Positions 52,061 through 63,155 of a stretch of 64,000 nucleotides of DNA are shown here, piece by piece. The notes under the pieces were generated by a model. That model was not told the origin of the DNA, did no database searches, and worked only from the letters and a program-made list of their open reading frames with translations. The translations under genes were made by a program, and so were the position numbers. The stretch covers positions 18,956,701 through 19,020,700 of the forward strand of contig JAVTVX010000016.1 of assembly GCA_033439265.1 (NCBI GenBank), given 5' to 3'. The stretch is from Dillenia suffruticosa. Its lineage: Eukaryota > Streptophyta > Magnoliopsida > Dilleniales > Dilleniaceae. Each line of letters begins with the position of its first letter. Positions within the stretch are counted from its first letter, which is position 1.

Positions 52061-52082
52061 TTTGGCAGTACAAAATGGAATT

Positions 52083-52209
52083 CACGTGGAGGTACGAGGA
52101 GCAGCCCCGGTTGTACTGAATTTAGTGGTACAGATGTGTGGGCTTCTATCCTCTGTTATGAGATCTCACTGTCCTTCCATCTGCACCACTAAATTGTATT
52201 TCCACGTGG
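52083..52209. repeat. Imperfect inverted repeat (hairpin)
   Basis: Arm 52114-52136 (tactgaatttagtggtac, agatg) pairs with 52178-52198 (catctgcaccactaaattgta) around a 41-base loop, and the pairing resumes with cacgtgga (52083) against ccacgtgg (52202) after a bulge of about 23 bases on the left side. Just downstream ggaaagatcaccgcc is directly duplicated. It could be a MITE remnant or a young hairpin RNA locus; no known miRNA sequence is recognised. Confidence 0.6.
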
Positions 52210-52309
52210 AAAGATCACCGCCACTAGGAAAGATCACCGCCATCATTATCTCAAGAAAGGTAGGAATCGCAGAATCATGCTGGTGGACGACCTAATGAAT
52301 GATAATGAA

Positions 52310-52700
52310 TTTGGATAGATAAACTAAAATAATTAAATATATTTTTGCAATCCGTTTTACAAAGCGTGTCCAGATACTACAAACTTTGCATATGACTTAC
52401 TTATGATGTTAAATATTAGAAGTAATATCATAATATAAAATCTAATAATTTATTATTTTAATAAAATATTATAATAAATTAGTTTTATATAAAAAATTCA
52501 TTATTATAAATATAAAAATAAAAAAAATTAAATATTTTCATAATATTTTCTAACACAATTGAGGTATCATATATCTGCCCAGAATGCTTTGAGATTAGTA
52601 TGACCGACATATATCAGTTGGTATTTGACCGGTATTTTTGAGGTGGGATTTTAAGATGGATTGGTATATATATATATATATTATATCAATTTAGGAGAAT
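52310..52700. other. AT-rich intergenic sequence
   Basis: Nothing recognised apart from a short (AT)n run near 52668-52680. Confidence 0.5.
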
Positions 52701-52721
52701 ATATAAAAAATGCAGTGATAT

Positions 52722-52837
52722 CAACCGATACAAAATGATATTGATCAATCCCTCCATGGAGAGTCAGATTGAGTTAGTCAAATAAAATCTAGATATCGAT
52801 CGATAATAAATAATCCACTTATACAAAAAAAAAAAAA
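52722..52837 (+). mobile_element. 5'-truncated SINE with TSD
   Basis: Only the 3' half of the family body (gattgagttagtcaaataaa, agatatcgatcgata) plus poly(A). Flanked by aatgcagtgatat (52709-52721) and aatgcaatgatat (52838-52850), 12 of 13 matching. Confidence 0.78.
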
Positions 52838-52856
52838 AATGCAATGATATTCATGG

Positions 52857-53000
52857 CCTAGAAAAGAGGTTGTAGGGCTGGGTTTGGTCCGCAAATGTGA
52901 GCCCCGTTTTGAACCGAGCCGGGATTTGCGGTGCTAAAAGGCCATCGAGCACGGCCGGTCGAGTTTGAGTCGGCTCATATTCACCGCTATCTTCCAAGGT
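52857..53000. mobile_element. Possible hAT-like MITE fragment
   Basis: GC-richer segment with words gtagggctggg, gaaccgagccggg and gtcgagtttgagtcggctc, resembling the composition of the elements at 7052 and 16064. Termini not found. Confidence 0.3.
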
Positions 53001-53139
53001 CACAAATGGAGCTGGTGATCCAAAGAGAGCGGGTGTGTTTAATGTCATATTATTTCTTAAACGGATCCAGTTGTGGAGAAAATTTTCACAACATGTGTGG
53101 TATGATAGCAAATTTTAAGAGAGAAAAGATCCAAGGATA

Positions 53140-53460
53140 ATATTTTATAGAGTAAATATTACTCTCAAATATTTGTCTCTTTTTTTGTCCAAAATTTTAC
53201 TTTGGGAGTAAAACTAGAAATAAAATATAAAAAATTATTACGAGAAATATTAAATATATATTAAAAAAATATTAATTCTATTCAAATTGATCTTTTCGAT
53301 TTTTCATGGTATTAAAATTGTTTAATCAATTAATGTTGATCATTTTAGTAACTTCCATCTCAATGTGTTCAACTAGGTAATGAAACACGTTTTGAATTAT
53401 GATTATTTCTTTGCTCTTCAATTGTAAATGAAACAATTGATGAGGCATTTGAATATGAGA
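53140..53460. other. AT-rich intergenic sequence
   Basis: Nothing recognised. Confidence 0.5.
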
Positions 53461-53476
53461 ATAAATCAATTAAGAC

Positions 53477-53670
53477 GCAATTAATGGTTTGTTAGTTTAA
53501 TGGGGTATGGTATTAAATCTTTTAATTAAGATCACGAGTTTGACTTGTGATTTAGGTATAGAAAAGATTACGTTGGGAGGGGTAGGTCCCTTAAATAAGT
53601 CACTGTAAATCTCAAATCAAATTAATTAAAATATGATTTCGGATATCAACTGCTATAGTAAAAAAAAAAA
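53477..53670 (+). mobile_element. SINE with perfect 13-bp TSD
   Basis: 194 bases with a diverged tRNA-like head (ttagtttaatggggtatgg; cacgagtttgacttgtg at the B-box place), body words agattacgttggg and gatttcggatatcaac, and poly(A). Flanked by aatcaattaagac on both sides (53464-53476, 53671-53683). Confidence 0.88.
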
Positions 53671-53683
53671 AATCAATTAAGAC

Positions 53684-56480
53684 ACTACTAAAACATCAAT
53701 GGTAACTACTAATTCAAATTCTAATTTTTGTTGCTTCAAACCTTCCAAAATAATTCTTATAACTGAGTTCCTTGCATAACAAGTATATTCAGTTTGAAAA
53801 TCAGTCCAAAGACCATTAATATATAGAATGCAATTTTCATCTCTTTTTTATAATTTTCATAAAATTCATGTATTATTTGTTTAATTCCTAAACTATTGGG
53901 GTAGCTTACACTTAGATTTTTGAATTTTAAGATGTAATGTTTGATTATTCAAATTTCTCAAAATATAACATTATATTATACTTTATTTCTCTAAAAATCT
54001 TTTTTCTCCCTCCGCCTTAGCAGAGCGAGCTAGATGTATGTCCAAAGACTAGGCTTTGTCGTGGTTCCAATTGTTGTCCGATTGATAAGGATATCTATGA
54101 TCCGGATCCTTTTGATGACCTATGTTATGTTAAAATGATATCTATATGATCCGATCGATTGTGTAAAACCTATTATAGCAATAAAATAATACATATACTA
54201 ACATCATTTCATATATTGGTCAACTCCTAAAGATGATCCGGATTTCGATAATTTTAAAAATTAAATATTAATTATCATATACTAAACCAGAGTCCAGAGG
54301 TAAGCTATTACTTAAAAATTAAATATTAATTATCATTTTATATTGAAATGACTAATTAAAATTTATTTTTCCTAACAAACACTTGTTCAAAGGATTATAA
54401 ATATACCGATATTTAGCTGGTCTAATGATTAGATACAAGCAAGATCTTGATTTCAAATTTTACATATAACGAAACCAAATACGGAGAAAATTTTAACTCT
54501 TAAGAATTACCTTGAATCGAATTTAATTGGTTTTGTCTCTCAAGTATCTAATCTATTTTAAATTAAATTTAATCACCTGTAATGTAATTACCAAATACCC
54601 GTGATTTATGAAAAAAAAAAAAGATTAAGGAGATATACCTAATATTTTTCGTCAAAAATTGGAATAAATTTTGCTAAATCTTCACCTGTGCTACTAGTGA
54701 CAACAGAAGGAAAAAGACTTCTGATATAAATTTTCTTTCTGTCATAATCAAATTACATGAAGTGTTGGAGATTTTTTTATAAAACTCTTTTTTTATTATT
54801 ATTTTTTAAAAAAAGAATTGTTTAAGTTGGGGATTAATTCTACTTTATGATAGAAATTGTCATCTAGATTAAGTAGCTTATGCTTTCATTTTAAGTAAAA
54901 AAAAAAAATTAAAATGAATATATAAATTAAAAAATTACCTCAGTATAACGTGGATCCACATCACTTATATTATTGATTAATGTGGAAAATAATGGGACTA
55001 AACCTATAGTTCTTTTTGGGTGCCTAGAGTTGAATTGCGTCGGAAAAGTTCGACAAGAATATTATTATTTATTTTATTAATAATTATATATTTGATCATT
55101 TTAAACTCTTATTTTAAAATATGACTGTTCTATTATTTATATAAAATAATAGATATTTATATAAAAATCCTTATATTCTTTTTTGTATTTATGTATTTTT
55201 CACGTTTCAATTTTAGGTAATCTTATAATGTGTCGTTTTTTGAATTATTTTATATCTATTTCTATTTTTCGTTTCCGTTTTCGGGCAACCTACCTCTCAT
55301 CTACTCGGTTTTGTGATAAGAAAAAGTAAGCATGTTGTGAGAGTTTTGAAAGTCTTAATGATATTCCTTATTTCTCATTTATTAACTAAGGAAAATTTTT
55401 AACAAGTTTCACTAAATTTAACCTACAGTATAATATATTTAAATTCTAGTTATTTTTAAAAAATTATAATATATGCTTACATAAATAATATTCCCCCTAA
55501 AAAAAATTAGTCTTGCATCTACTGTGCAAAGGAAAAAATAAAAAATAAAAAAGAATACACATGCACTCAGAAATCTACACCCTTTCGTCACACAAACGGA
55601 CACTCATGGTTTTTTGGATAAATTCAAAATATTTTTCAATTAATTTCTAAGAATTAAATTTTAAATTTTGTCTAAAAAATGATAGTGCGATCAATATTAC
55701 CAAAAACCAAGTCCCCCTCTTATTGGTATTGGATCAATCAATATTTAAAATTATATTTTGAATAATTCAATCTGAACTACTGTCAAACTCTTTTTAGGAA
55801 GAGCTCTTGCTATTTAATCTCTTTTGTTTTAAATATTTGAATCCAAATCTTAGTAAAATGACGTTCTTTTCGATAGATAAACTATTCATCGATTCACTCT
55901 TTCATAACTATTTTTAGGAAAAGTAAGGGAAGGCATGGGCCTGGATCGAGTTGGCTGATTCATCGTTTTTCTAGACTTAGTGGCCTAGTGAGTGTAATGG
56001 CCGAGTGAGTGTAATGAAACCAAGTCTAGTTGAATCTTAAGGGGGCGACATTTGATAAGAAGATATGTGAATAACGAATGTAAATAAAACCGAAAGATAA
56101 TGTATGGGTTAATACTATTAGAATGAATATTTTGGATTCATACTTTAAAAATCTACAAATTCACAAAACCCAAGTAAATTTGTGTGTTTTGTTGGAAACT
56201 CACGTCTCATTCCCAAATATCTATTTATTCTCACACTTATCCAAAATTATCCATTACTCTTAACTCTTATACTTCCTTATCTTTTCACATTCTAAAAAAA
56301 TTACTCAAAATTCAGATTATTGATTGAACAATACTTTTAGACTAATTTTTTTTTTTAAATTAATCGATTCAAAATTTTATAAAATTAGATTTCAAATTTT
56401 AATAATTGAAATAATGATTAATTTTACAAGATAAAGTTTAATGTAAAGTCTCATCCCTTCTTTTAAATTTCAAGTTCAAG

Positions 56481-56522
<42 letters not shown>

Positions 56523-57400
56523 CATATATATAAATTAAACAAATGCAAAACCTATTTTGAAAAAATAAAAAAAAGCCCAACCAAACACCAGTTATGATAA
56601 TGATACATATTCCAGTGTACTGAACCAAGCGGATGAATTTGAATGATTCTATCTATTCTAAATCCAGAGAATATGATTTCAATTTTGATTCTGATTTTTA
56701 TTTTCGGGATTGAACTAAAAGCCCCCGAACGTTAAATGTTTAAAAATTTTCCTACTAGAATCCAAGCCCACCCATGCTGTACATGCAATTGTCCGATTGA
56801 AGCCCGGCCCGACCTTCAGGTCGGGCTGAGTTTGAGTTCAAAGTTTCAGCTGATTGGATAAGCTTCCAATTACTCCCCCTCAAACTCACGAGAAACATTT
56901 GTGGGCAAACAGGCACAATTTACGTTGTAGTGTATAATTTCTTTTCCCTTGATCATTAAAAAATCTAACTAATATGATTCGATTAGTTTTAAAACTTAAT
57001 TTAGTGATTGACTTTTTCAATACTTGTTTTTAACTTCCAAGAGTCGAACTTTTTTTTTTGGATGAAAATACTTGAACTATTGTAGTGTACATATATATAT
57101 ATATATTATAATAAAATTCTTTTCTTTTTGTGTTTGCACGTCACATGATCCATTCCCAAGCAGGTTAGTGTTAATCATGTGACCCATTCTTTTAAGTTAT
57201 ATCATCATGTAACATGTTCTGCCGTGAAAATTGGTTGTTTAAGAAAAAATTAAAAATCATTTTCCATTGTAATTTTTATTTTGCTCGAGAAAGAAAATCA
57301 TGAGCTCCCTTTCTTCACAAAAGAAATGAGAGGGTGGCTTTGTTCAAACTCACACACATTTTTGGACAAGCAACGTAACATTAACATTCGCTTTTTGTGG
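53684..57400. other. AT-rich intergenic sequence upstream of the root-cap gene
   Basis: No gene recognised. It contains an (AT)n microsatellite at about 56487-56520 and weak minus-strand SINE relics near 56345-56480 and 56950-57070. Confidence 0.5.
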
Positions 57401-57452
57401 GCGTTTCACAATATTTATGATCCGATGTCCAAAAAGAGGCTAATTCTCATAC

Positions 57453-57460
57453 TATAAAAG
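57453..57460 (+). promoter_or_regulatory. TATA box of the root-cap-domain gene
   Basis: TATAAAAG 64 bases before the ATG at 57517, the expected spacing for a short leader; the best TATA box in the window. Confidence 0.7.
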
Positions 57461-57516
57461 GCAAAGGCACAACAAATACACAATTAACACACACACAACT
57501 CATTTGTTCTCTCAAC

Positions 57517-58677
57517 ATGAAGAACTTGTTGCATTTGTGGGTTCTATTCCTTTTCATCATTTGCCTTACATCAACTTCAATTGAAGCTCAGACCGGCTAT
57601 GGAGGTCATAAGGTCAAGCCACGACTGGTGCGATGCCGAGACCCTTCTTTTGGCAAATGCTTCTTGTTTTGGTTCCGTTGTCCCCCAGAGTGCCCCACAA
57701 CATGCTTGGTTGATTGTGGTGCATGCAAGCCGGTTTGCAGTAAGTTTACAAACTCAGCTCTTTGTGACCATTTGAGTAAGAAATTATATGCTTTAGCCAA
57801 ACAATCATTTAATATGCTCTCCAACTTGAGTATTCTTTCAAAAGTTTGAGATGATATTATTCTCAAATTTTCTTGCACGGTTTTGATTTATACAACAGGT
57901 TGCAATCTCCCTGGAGCAGTTTGTCAAGACCCTCGATTTGTAGGAGGTGATGGCATAACCTTCTACTTCCATGGCCGGAAAGATCAAGACTTTTGCTTAG
58001 TTTCAGATACCAATCTCCACATCAATGCTCACTTCATAGGCAAGCGAAACCCTAAACTTAAGAGGGACTTCACGTGGGTACAATCCATTGGAGTTATGTT
58101 CAACAGCCACAAGCTTCACATTTCAGCCATGAAGACATCAAAGTGGGACAAAAATGTGGACCGGATAATCCTACACTATAACAACATGCCCATTTTGCTC
58201 CCTGCTAATGAAGGTGCCATGTGGCAATCTCTTACTGCACCACTTGTCACGATTAAGCGAACTAGCGACGTGAACGGAGTTTTGGTCGAAGTAGATGGAA
58301 GTTTTAAGGTTAAGGTGGGTGTGGTTCCAATCACCCCAGAAGAGTCTAAAGTGCATGGCTATGATATTACGGATGAGGATTGCTTCGCTCATTTGGAATT
58401 AGGGTTTAAATTTTATAACCTAACTCAAATGGTGGATGGAATTCTAGGGCAAACCTATAGTAAAAACTATGTGAGCAAGGCCAACTTGGGAACACCGATG
58501 CCGGTATTAGGTGGCTTACACAAGTACTTATCTTCCAACATTTTCTCTACTGATTGCCCAGTAACACGATTTGGTGTAGAAAATGGAAGGGTTTCTAAAG
58601 AAAGTGAAGCTATGGAGTATGCAAGCTTGAGTTGTACTAGTGGAAAGAAGGGAACTGGCATGGTTTGCAAGCGATAG
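57517..58677 (+). CDS. Root-cap-domain secreted protein (LEA-related)
   Basis: Two exons, 57517-57739 and 57899-58677; the join (TGC A / GT TGC) is in frame and GT-AG, giving 333 residues. The signal peptide is MKNLLHLWVLFLFIICLTST with likely cleavage near residue 24-25 (IEA/QT). A Cys-rich segment follows (CPPECPTTCLVDCGACKPVC, about residues 54-73). Then comes the root-cap-type domain: DPRFVGGDGITFYFHGRKDQ, FCLVSDTNLHINAHFIGKRN, FTWVQSIGVMF and, near the end, GILGQTYS and FSTDCPVTRF. Plant proteins with this Root_cap region are secreted, are often called late-embryogenesis-abundant-like, and have no proven biochemical activity. A decayed partial copy lies about 1.2 kb downstream (59845-60070), so the locus was once duplicated. 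A possible poly(A) signal AATAAAA lies near 58767. Confidence 0.88.
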
Positions 58678-58895
58678 ACCACATTTGTGGTCATTAGTAA
58701 TTGTGCTACATTTAAATCATATATACTACATAAAGTGGCACAATCCTTGTATGGTGTTGGATGTATAATAAAAGGGGGAGGAACATGTCCATTACTCCTT
58801 CGCATATTATATGATTAAGAATTTCGAATTAGATTCACTAAAATGTTCAATGCATTGGGTCATTGACCATCAATGCATCAACTGTCAATTTATTT
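58678..58895 (+). other. 3' UTR and flank of the root-cap gene
   Basis: Contains an AATAAAA-type signal near 58767; nothing else recognised. Confidence 0.45.
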
Positions 58896-58897
58896 AT

Positions 58898-59054
58898 TTT
58901 TTGTATTTTGGTTTAGTCACCACTCAGTATTCAAAATTTTACCGACTAATCTAAATCGATCGCTATAAAGCCTATTTGTGGGAGTGGCCTCCTAATATTA
59001 TTTTTTCTGTACCTAGCAAGAGTCGAACTCTCGACCTGATTAAGGGACGAAAGT
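58898..59054 (-). mobile_element. SINE, minus strand, truncated
   Basis: Reverse copy of the subfamily with words ccactcagtattcaaaattt and cgactaatctaaatcgatcg, and B-box-like gagagttcgactcttg on the minus strand. A short weak flanking repeat tcaattt is present. Related to the copies at 17587 and 35451. Confidence 0.6.
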
Positions 59055-59109
59055 ATCAATTTCACCTACGCCCACCTATGCCAACAAATATTGGTTCAAT
59101 ATAAATTTA

Positions 59110-59310
59110 TTGGGTCATTGTTATCAATGGACAATTGATCTATTAAGAAGAACGTTAAATCCATTAATCAAGAGTCAGGCTCAAATATTGAAAATAAAAA
59201 AAATTACGTTGGAAGAATTCTCCGTAGAGAAATTTCGATAATAACTCGAATCAGATTAATCAGACTATAATTTAAGATATTGGTCGGTCAAGTAATCAAT
59301 TTTTTGTTAA
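59110..59310 (+). mobile_element. Degenerate SINE relic
   Basis: Contains the family words attacgttggaagaattctc, cgaatcagattaatcagac and taatttaagatattggtcgg, without a clear poly(A) or flanking duplication. Confidence 0.5.
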
Positions 59311-59339
59311 CTAAATCCAATTGGGCTTACCAACGGTCA

Positions 59340-59715
59340 GTTAATCTATTGGGATATGACGCTAGCTCGCTTAACCATGATCTCGATTTCGACTCGCAAT
59401 TTGGTCATGGAGCAAACTACGTACTTAGGTGGAATGAACACTTTCGTCCTTTAATTAAGTCGGGAGTTTGACCCCCTGAGTACGAAAAAAACAATATTGG
59501 GAGACTCGCCCTCACAAAATGAGTTCTGTAGCGGTCGATTTAGATTAGTTGGAGCGAATCTCCGAATATTGTGTAGTGGACAAGTCAAGATATCAAAAAA
59601 AAATGGAACAAACTACGTTGAGAGATTAACTTTCTAAATGAGCCACCGCAAATCTTGAATCGAATTAGTCAGAATATAGTTCAAGATACCGATTGATATA
59701 ATACCCAAAATTTCA
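59340..59715 (+). mobile_element. Older SINE interrupted by a second SINE
   Basis: The head (gctagctcgcttaaccatga, tcgatttcgactcgcaattt) is separated from its body (ttgagagattaactttctaa, gaatcgaattagtcagaata) by the insert at 59423-59604. Removing the insert and one target copy restores a normal family layout ending in an A-rich tail near 59715. Confidence 0.78.
59423..59604 (+). mobile_element. Younger SINE nested inside an older one
   Basis: 182 bases from acttaggtggaatgaacac to poly(A), flanked by ggagcaaactacgt (59409-59422) and ggaacaaactacgt (59605-59618), 13 of 14 matching. B-box-like gggagtttgaccccc is visible. Confidence 0.85.
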
Positions 59716-59844
59716 AAAAGAAAAAATCCAACTAGGCTTAACTTGAATTAACAAGGCTTGTGAAAAATTGGGAGCCAGATGAATGGCCAAGCTGAGCTTG
59801 GTCATCAAAATTTTGCATTGGGTCCAGGCATTGCCCAAACTCGA

Positions 59845-60070
59845 ATGAGCGCGGAGCAGTTTGTGAAGCGCCGAGATTTGTGGAGGATGATGGCATAGCA
59901 TTCTACTTCGACGCCATAAAGATCAAGACTTTTGCATAATTATGAGGGGCATGATGGGAGCCATCCATTGAAATCAGGTTTGAGTTCTTGTGTAATAAAA
60001 AAAAAAATCATGTTTGACACACACAAGCTTCATGTTGCAGCCACCAAGACATCAAAAGTGGGATGACTCA
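59845..60070 (+). pseudogene. Truncated pseudogene copy of the root-cap-domain gene
   Basis: Stretches match exon 2 of the gene at 57517: ggagcagtttgt.aag, cgagatttgtggagg.tga, tgatggcata.c.ttctactt, aagatcaagacttttgc, then cacacaagcttcatgt and agacatcaaaagtggga. The corresponding functional segments are 57913-58000 and 58108-58147. The copy has substitutions, frameshifts, an in-frame stop (gcataa) and missing middle and end parts; it lacks the signal-peptide exon. Confidence 0.85.
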
Positions 60071-60764
60071 CCTTGCCCTACACTACATTAGTATGCCTAT
60101 CTCACCACGTTGAACCAGGCCCACTGAGTCAGGTCATGCCAAGCCGATTTGATAATTTAATACATTTGCTGCCTCCTTTCCTCCCTTCTTTTTATCTCCC
60201 GTGTCGCCACCGAGTACCACCATCGCAATTGTCTCTCGTGAATTTAGGTATATATCTCTCTCTCTCTCCTCCTTCCTAGTCTTTAAATCTTTAGGTCGAA
60301 GCCTTAGATCTGCCCCACCACCTTAGATCTGCCTTTGCCAACCACCACCTCAGATCTTGCACTCTGTTCTCACACTCTCCTTATCGTTCATCATCTTCCA
60401 TTGCTGACCACCATCACAGATATTCCGGCCTTAGATTTGACTCCGATCTAACTTCGTCTCTCACTTCTTGTCATCGGTCTCTCTCTCGGGGGTTATCCTC
60501 CCAATATAGTTTTCTTTATACCCAAATCGCAAGTTGAATTCAAAACTTTGGTTAAGGGATGTGATACTACATCCCACTAGATTAACTCTCTCTCTCTTTC
60601 TCTCTCTCCCTCCTTGTCTTCAAATCTTTAAATTGAAACCTCGTATCTACCTCCATTGTTTCCAAATTTCACACTCTCTGTGCTCTAATTCTTCTTATCT
60701 TTTATCGTCGGTCATTGCAGACCATCACCATCACTATAATCTAGACAGCCGTTTGACAACGATC

Positions 60765-60801
<37 letters not shown>

Positions 60802-60840
60802 TCTCCCTCCCTCCCTCCTTCCTAGTCCCTAAAAAAATTG
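60071..60840. other. Pyrimidine-rich repeated sequence
   Basis: Two to three diverged units, each with a CT microsatellite followed by a word close to cctccttcctagtctttaaatc (near 60257, 60580 and 60769). Units one and two continue with related words (cttagatctgcc... / cctcgtatctacc...). This looks like an untranslated part of a retroelement or a segmental repeat; no coding seen. Confidence 0.4.
60769..60798. repeat. (CT)n microsatellite
   Basis: About 14 CT units followed by ccctctccctccctccctcc. Confidence 0.93.
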
Positions 60841-60844
60841 GCCT

Positions 60845-61060
60845 TTGGAATCAGCCGAGCCGGGCCAGTTCCACTAGCCATTGGAATTGGCAAGCCGGGT
60901 CTTGGGCCATGCTGAGCTGGTTCCTATTGTCGGTTTTAAAAAAAATAGGTACTGAACCGGCCCACATCTTGTAGCCAAGCTGGTTCGGTCCTGGTTTATT
61001 ATAACTCGGGCCGGTTTTGGGTTCGGACTTTCACGAGGTAACTGGACCGGTTTCTCCATA
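60845..61060. mobile_element. Possible hAT-like MITE fragment
   Basis: GC-rich segment with gccgagccgggccagttcc, ggcaagccgggtc and ctcgggccggttttgggttcgg, similar in wording to the hAT-like elements elsewhere in the window. No matched termini. Confidence 0.3.
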
Positions 61061-61589
61061 CTTATGTTTACTGGAAATTCGATTCGAACAGTTGAAAAAT
61101 CTAATTTAAGGATTAATTTTCTAAATGATTATTTTTTCATTTCCAAAACTATAACTCGAGACTTTTGCTTAGAACGTTTAGTATTTCACTAGACCCACAA
61201 GATATTGGTAGTCCTTAAACAAGTTGCCAAACATTTTGGCATAACAATACTAGCCTTGAAGAGCTTGAGGACCTTATTTCTTGCATTGCAAGTGGTCTGT
61301 TTGGCATACTTCTCCACAGATTAATCTTGGTTGTTGCCATACCTATCCATATTCCCCTTTTTTTGTGGGAGGGGGGGGGGATTCAAATGTTTATCCGTTT
61401 TATAATATCATAAACATCACACACTTTCTTTATGAAACAAGCAGATTAGCGCAAGCATGGCTCAGTACAAAACAGAAAACAGAATAGAAGGGTCAAAGAA
61501 AGTAGCATTGTTTATGTCTACTTTTGAACTCAACTGCCTCATTTTAGCTTCTTCAATTCGGGGGGGGGGGGGAATTGAGTAACTCACAT
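61061..61589. other. Intergenic, with homopolymer G runs
   Basis: No gene seen. A SINE-like minus relic lies near 61080-61200. Poly-G runs occur at about 61371-61380 and 61560-61572, the second just before the OPR remnant. Confidence 0.5.
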
Positions 61590-62065
<476 letters not shown>

Positions 62066-62950
62066 AAGATTGTCCGAAAAAGGATAGTCAAGTTTTTGAC
62101 ATTGTAATTTAGCTTTTTTGGTCATGTCTCGACTATGATTTTTGCTTGAATATAATAAAGGATAAAGTGGTATACTATTTTATATCATGAATGAATAATA
62201 AAGGCATGATTAAAACCAAGGACTATTGCTCCCGTGGTACCAAAATTTCTCAAAAGTTCAGAGTGAATTAAAGAATAATTAGGTTCCGCCTTTTATTCTG
62301 AATTAAATAATTCAAAATGAATCAAATTGACTCCAAAGATATAATAATAAGAAGAAAACAAAATTGTTTTAAGCGCTAAATTATCAAATTGTAGGGAACT
62401 TGGATGTGTATTGGATGTGTATTGATATCATTATATTAATGCTCTGTGAGCGATAAAATATTAAAATTTTTTAATTAAAATTTTAATTTTAATATTTGAA
62501 AATAAAATGATAGATAATGAAAGAGTAAGTTTTTAAATTAAATCTTACAAAATTAAAAAATTAGTTGAGTATTTCTCACATGGAGGTCAAGAAAAAAAAA
62601 AAAAAATCTCAATGTCACTGGCTCCTCACATGACAATTGTTGGGAAAAAGGTGTCCGGGCAAATGGACCAACCATTGGTTCGTTGCCCTCCAAATCCAAC
62701 TTTTATTTACCCACTAAAAATTTTTGGGGGATCAAATCCACAACGTACGACACATTCTCAGCTGCAAGTACAAAATTAAATTCTGAAATCAAGGAACAGT
62801 ACATTACGCATATTTATATTTCCATTTATCACTAAATATTATCCAAAACGATACATAAATTTGAGAATTTTGAACTTATTTTTAAATAATTTTGTAAACT
62901 TTTATTACACCTGAGCAATTCTTGAATTTTTCTAAATAATTGATATTAGA
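62066..62950. other. 3' flank of OPR remnant and intergenic sequence
   Basis: AT-rich, no gene seen. Confidence 0.5.
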
Positions 62951-62956
62951 ACTCTA

Positions 62957-63140
62957 TTTTTTTTTTTAATTTTCATCGTCAGTATCTGAAATTATCATAT
63001 TAATCCGATTCAAATACTGTAAAATTCATTTTAAGAATTGACTTTTTAAAATCTTTTTTCATCATATCCATAGTTTAAACTCAAAAACTCTGATTAAAGA
63101 GATAAAATGACTTTAACCACTCAATTTAAAAAAATTGGAT
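62957..63140 (-). mobile_element. SINE, minus strand, with imperfect 15-bp TSD
   Basis: Starts with poly-T on plus; reverse family words (cgtcagtatctgaaattatc, taatccgattcaaatactgt, tagtttaaactcaaaaactc) and flanks gatattagaactcta (62942-62956) and gacgttagaattata (63141-63155), 11 of 15 matching. 184 bases. Confidence 0.7.
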
Positions 63141-63155
63141 GACGTTAGAATTATA

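Noticed and set aside
57606-58805. Minus-strand open frames over the root-cap gene
   Set aside because: Antisense shadows of the two recognised exons.
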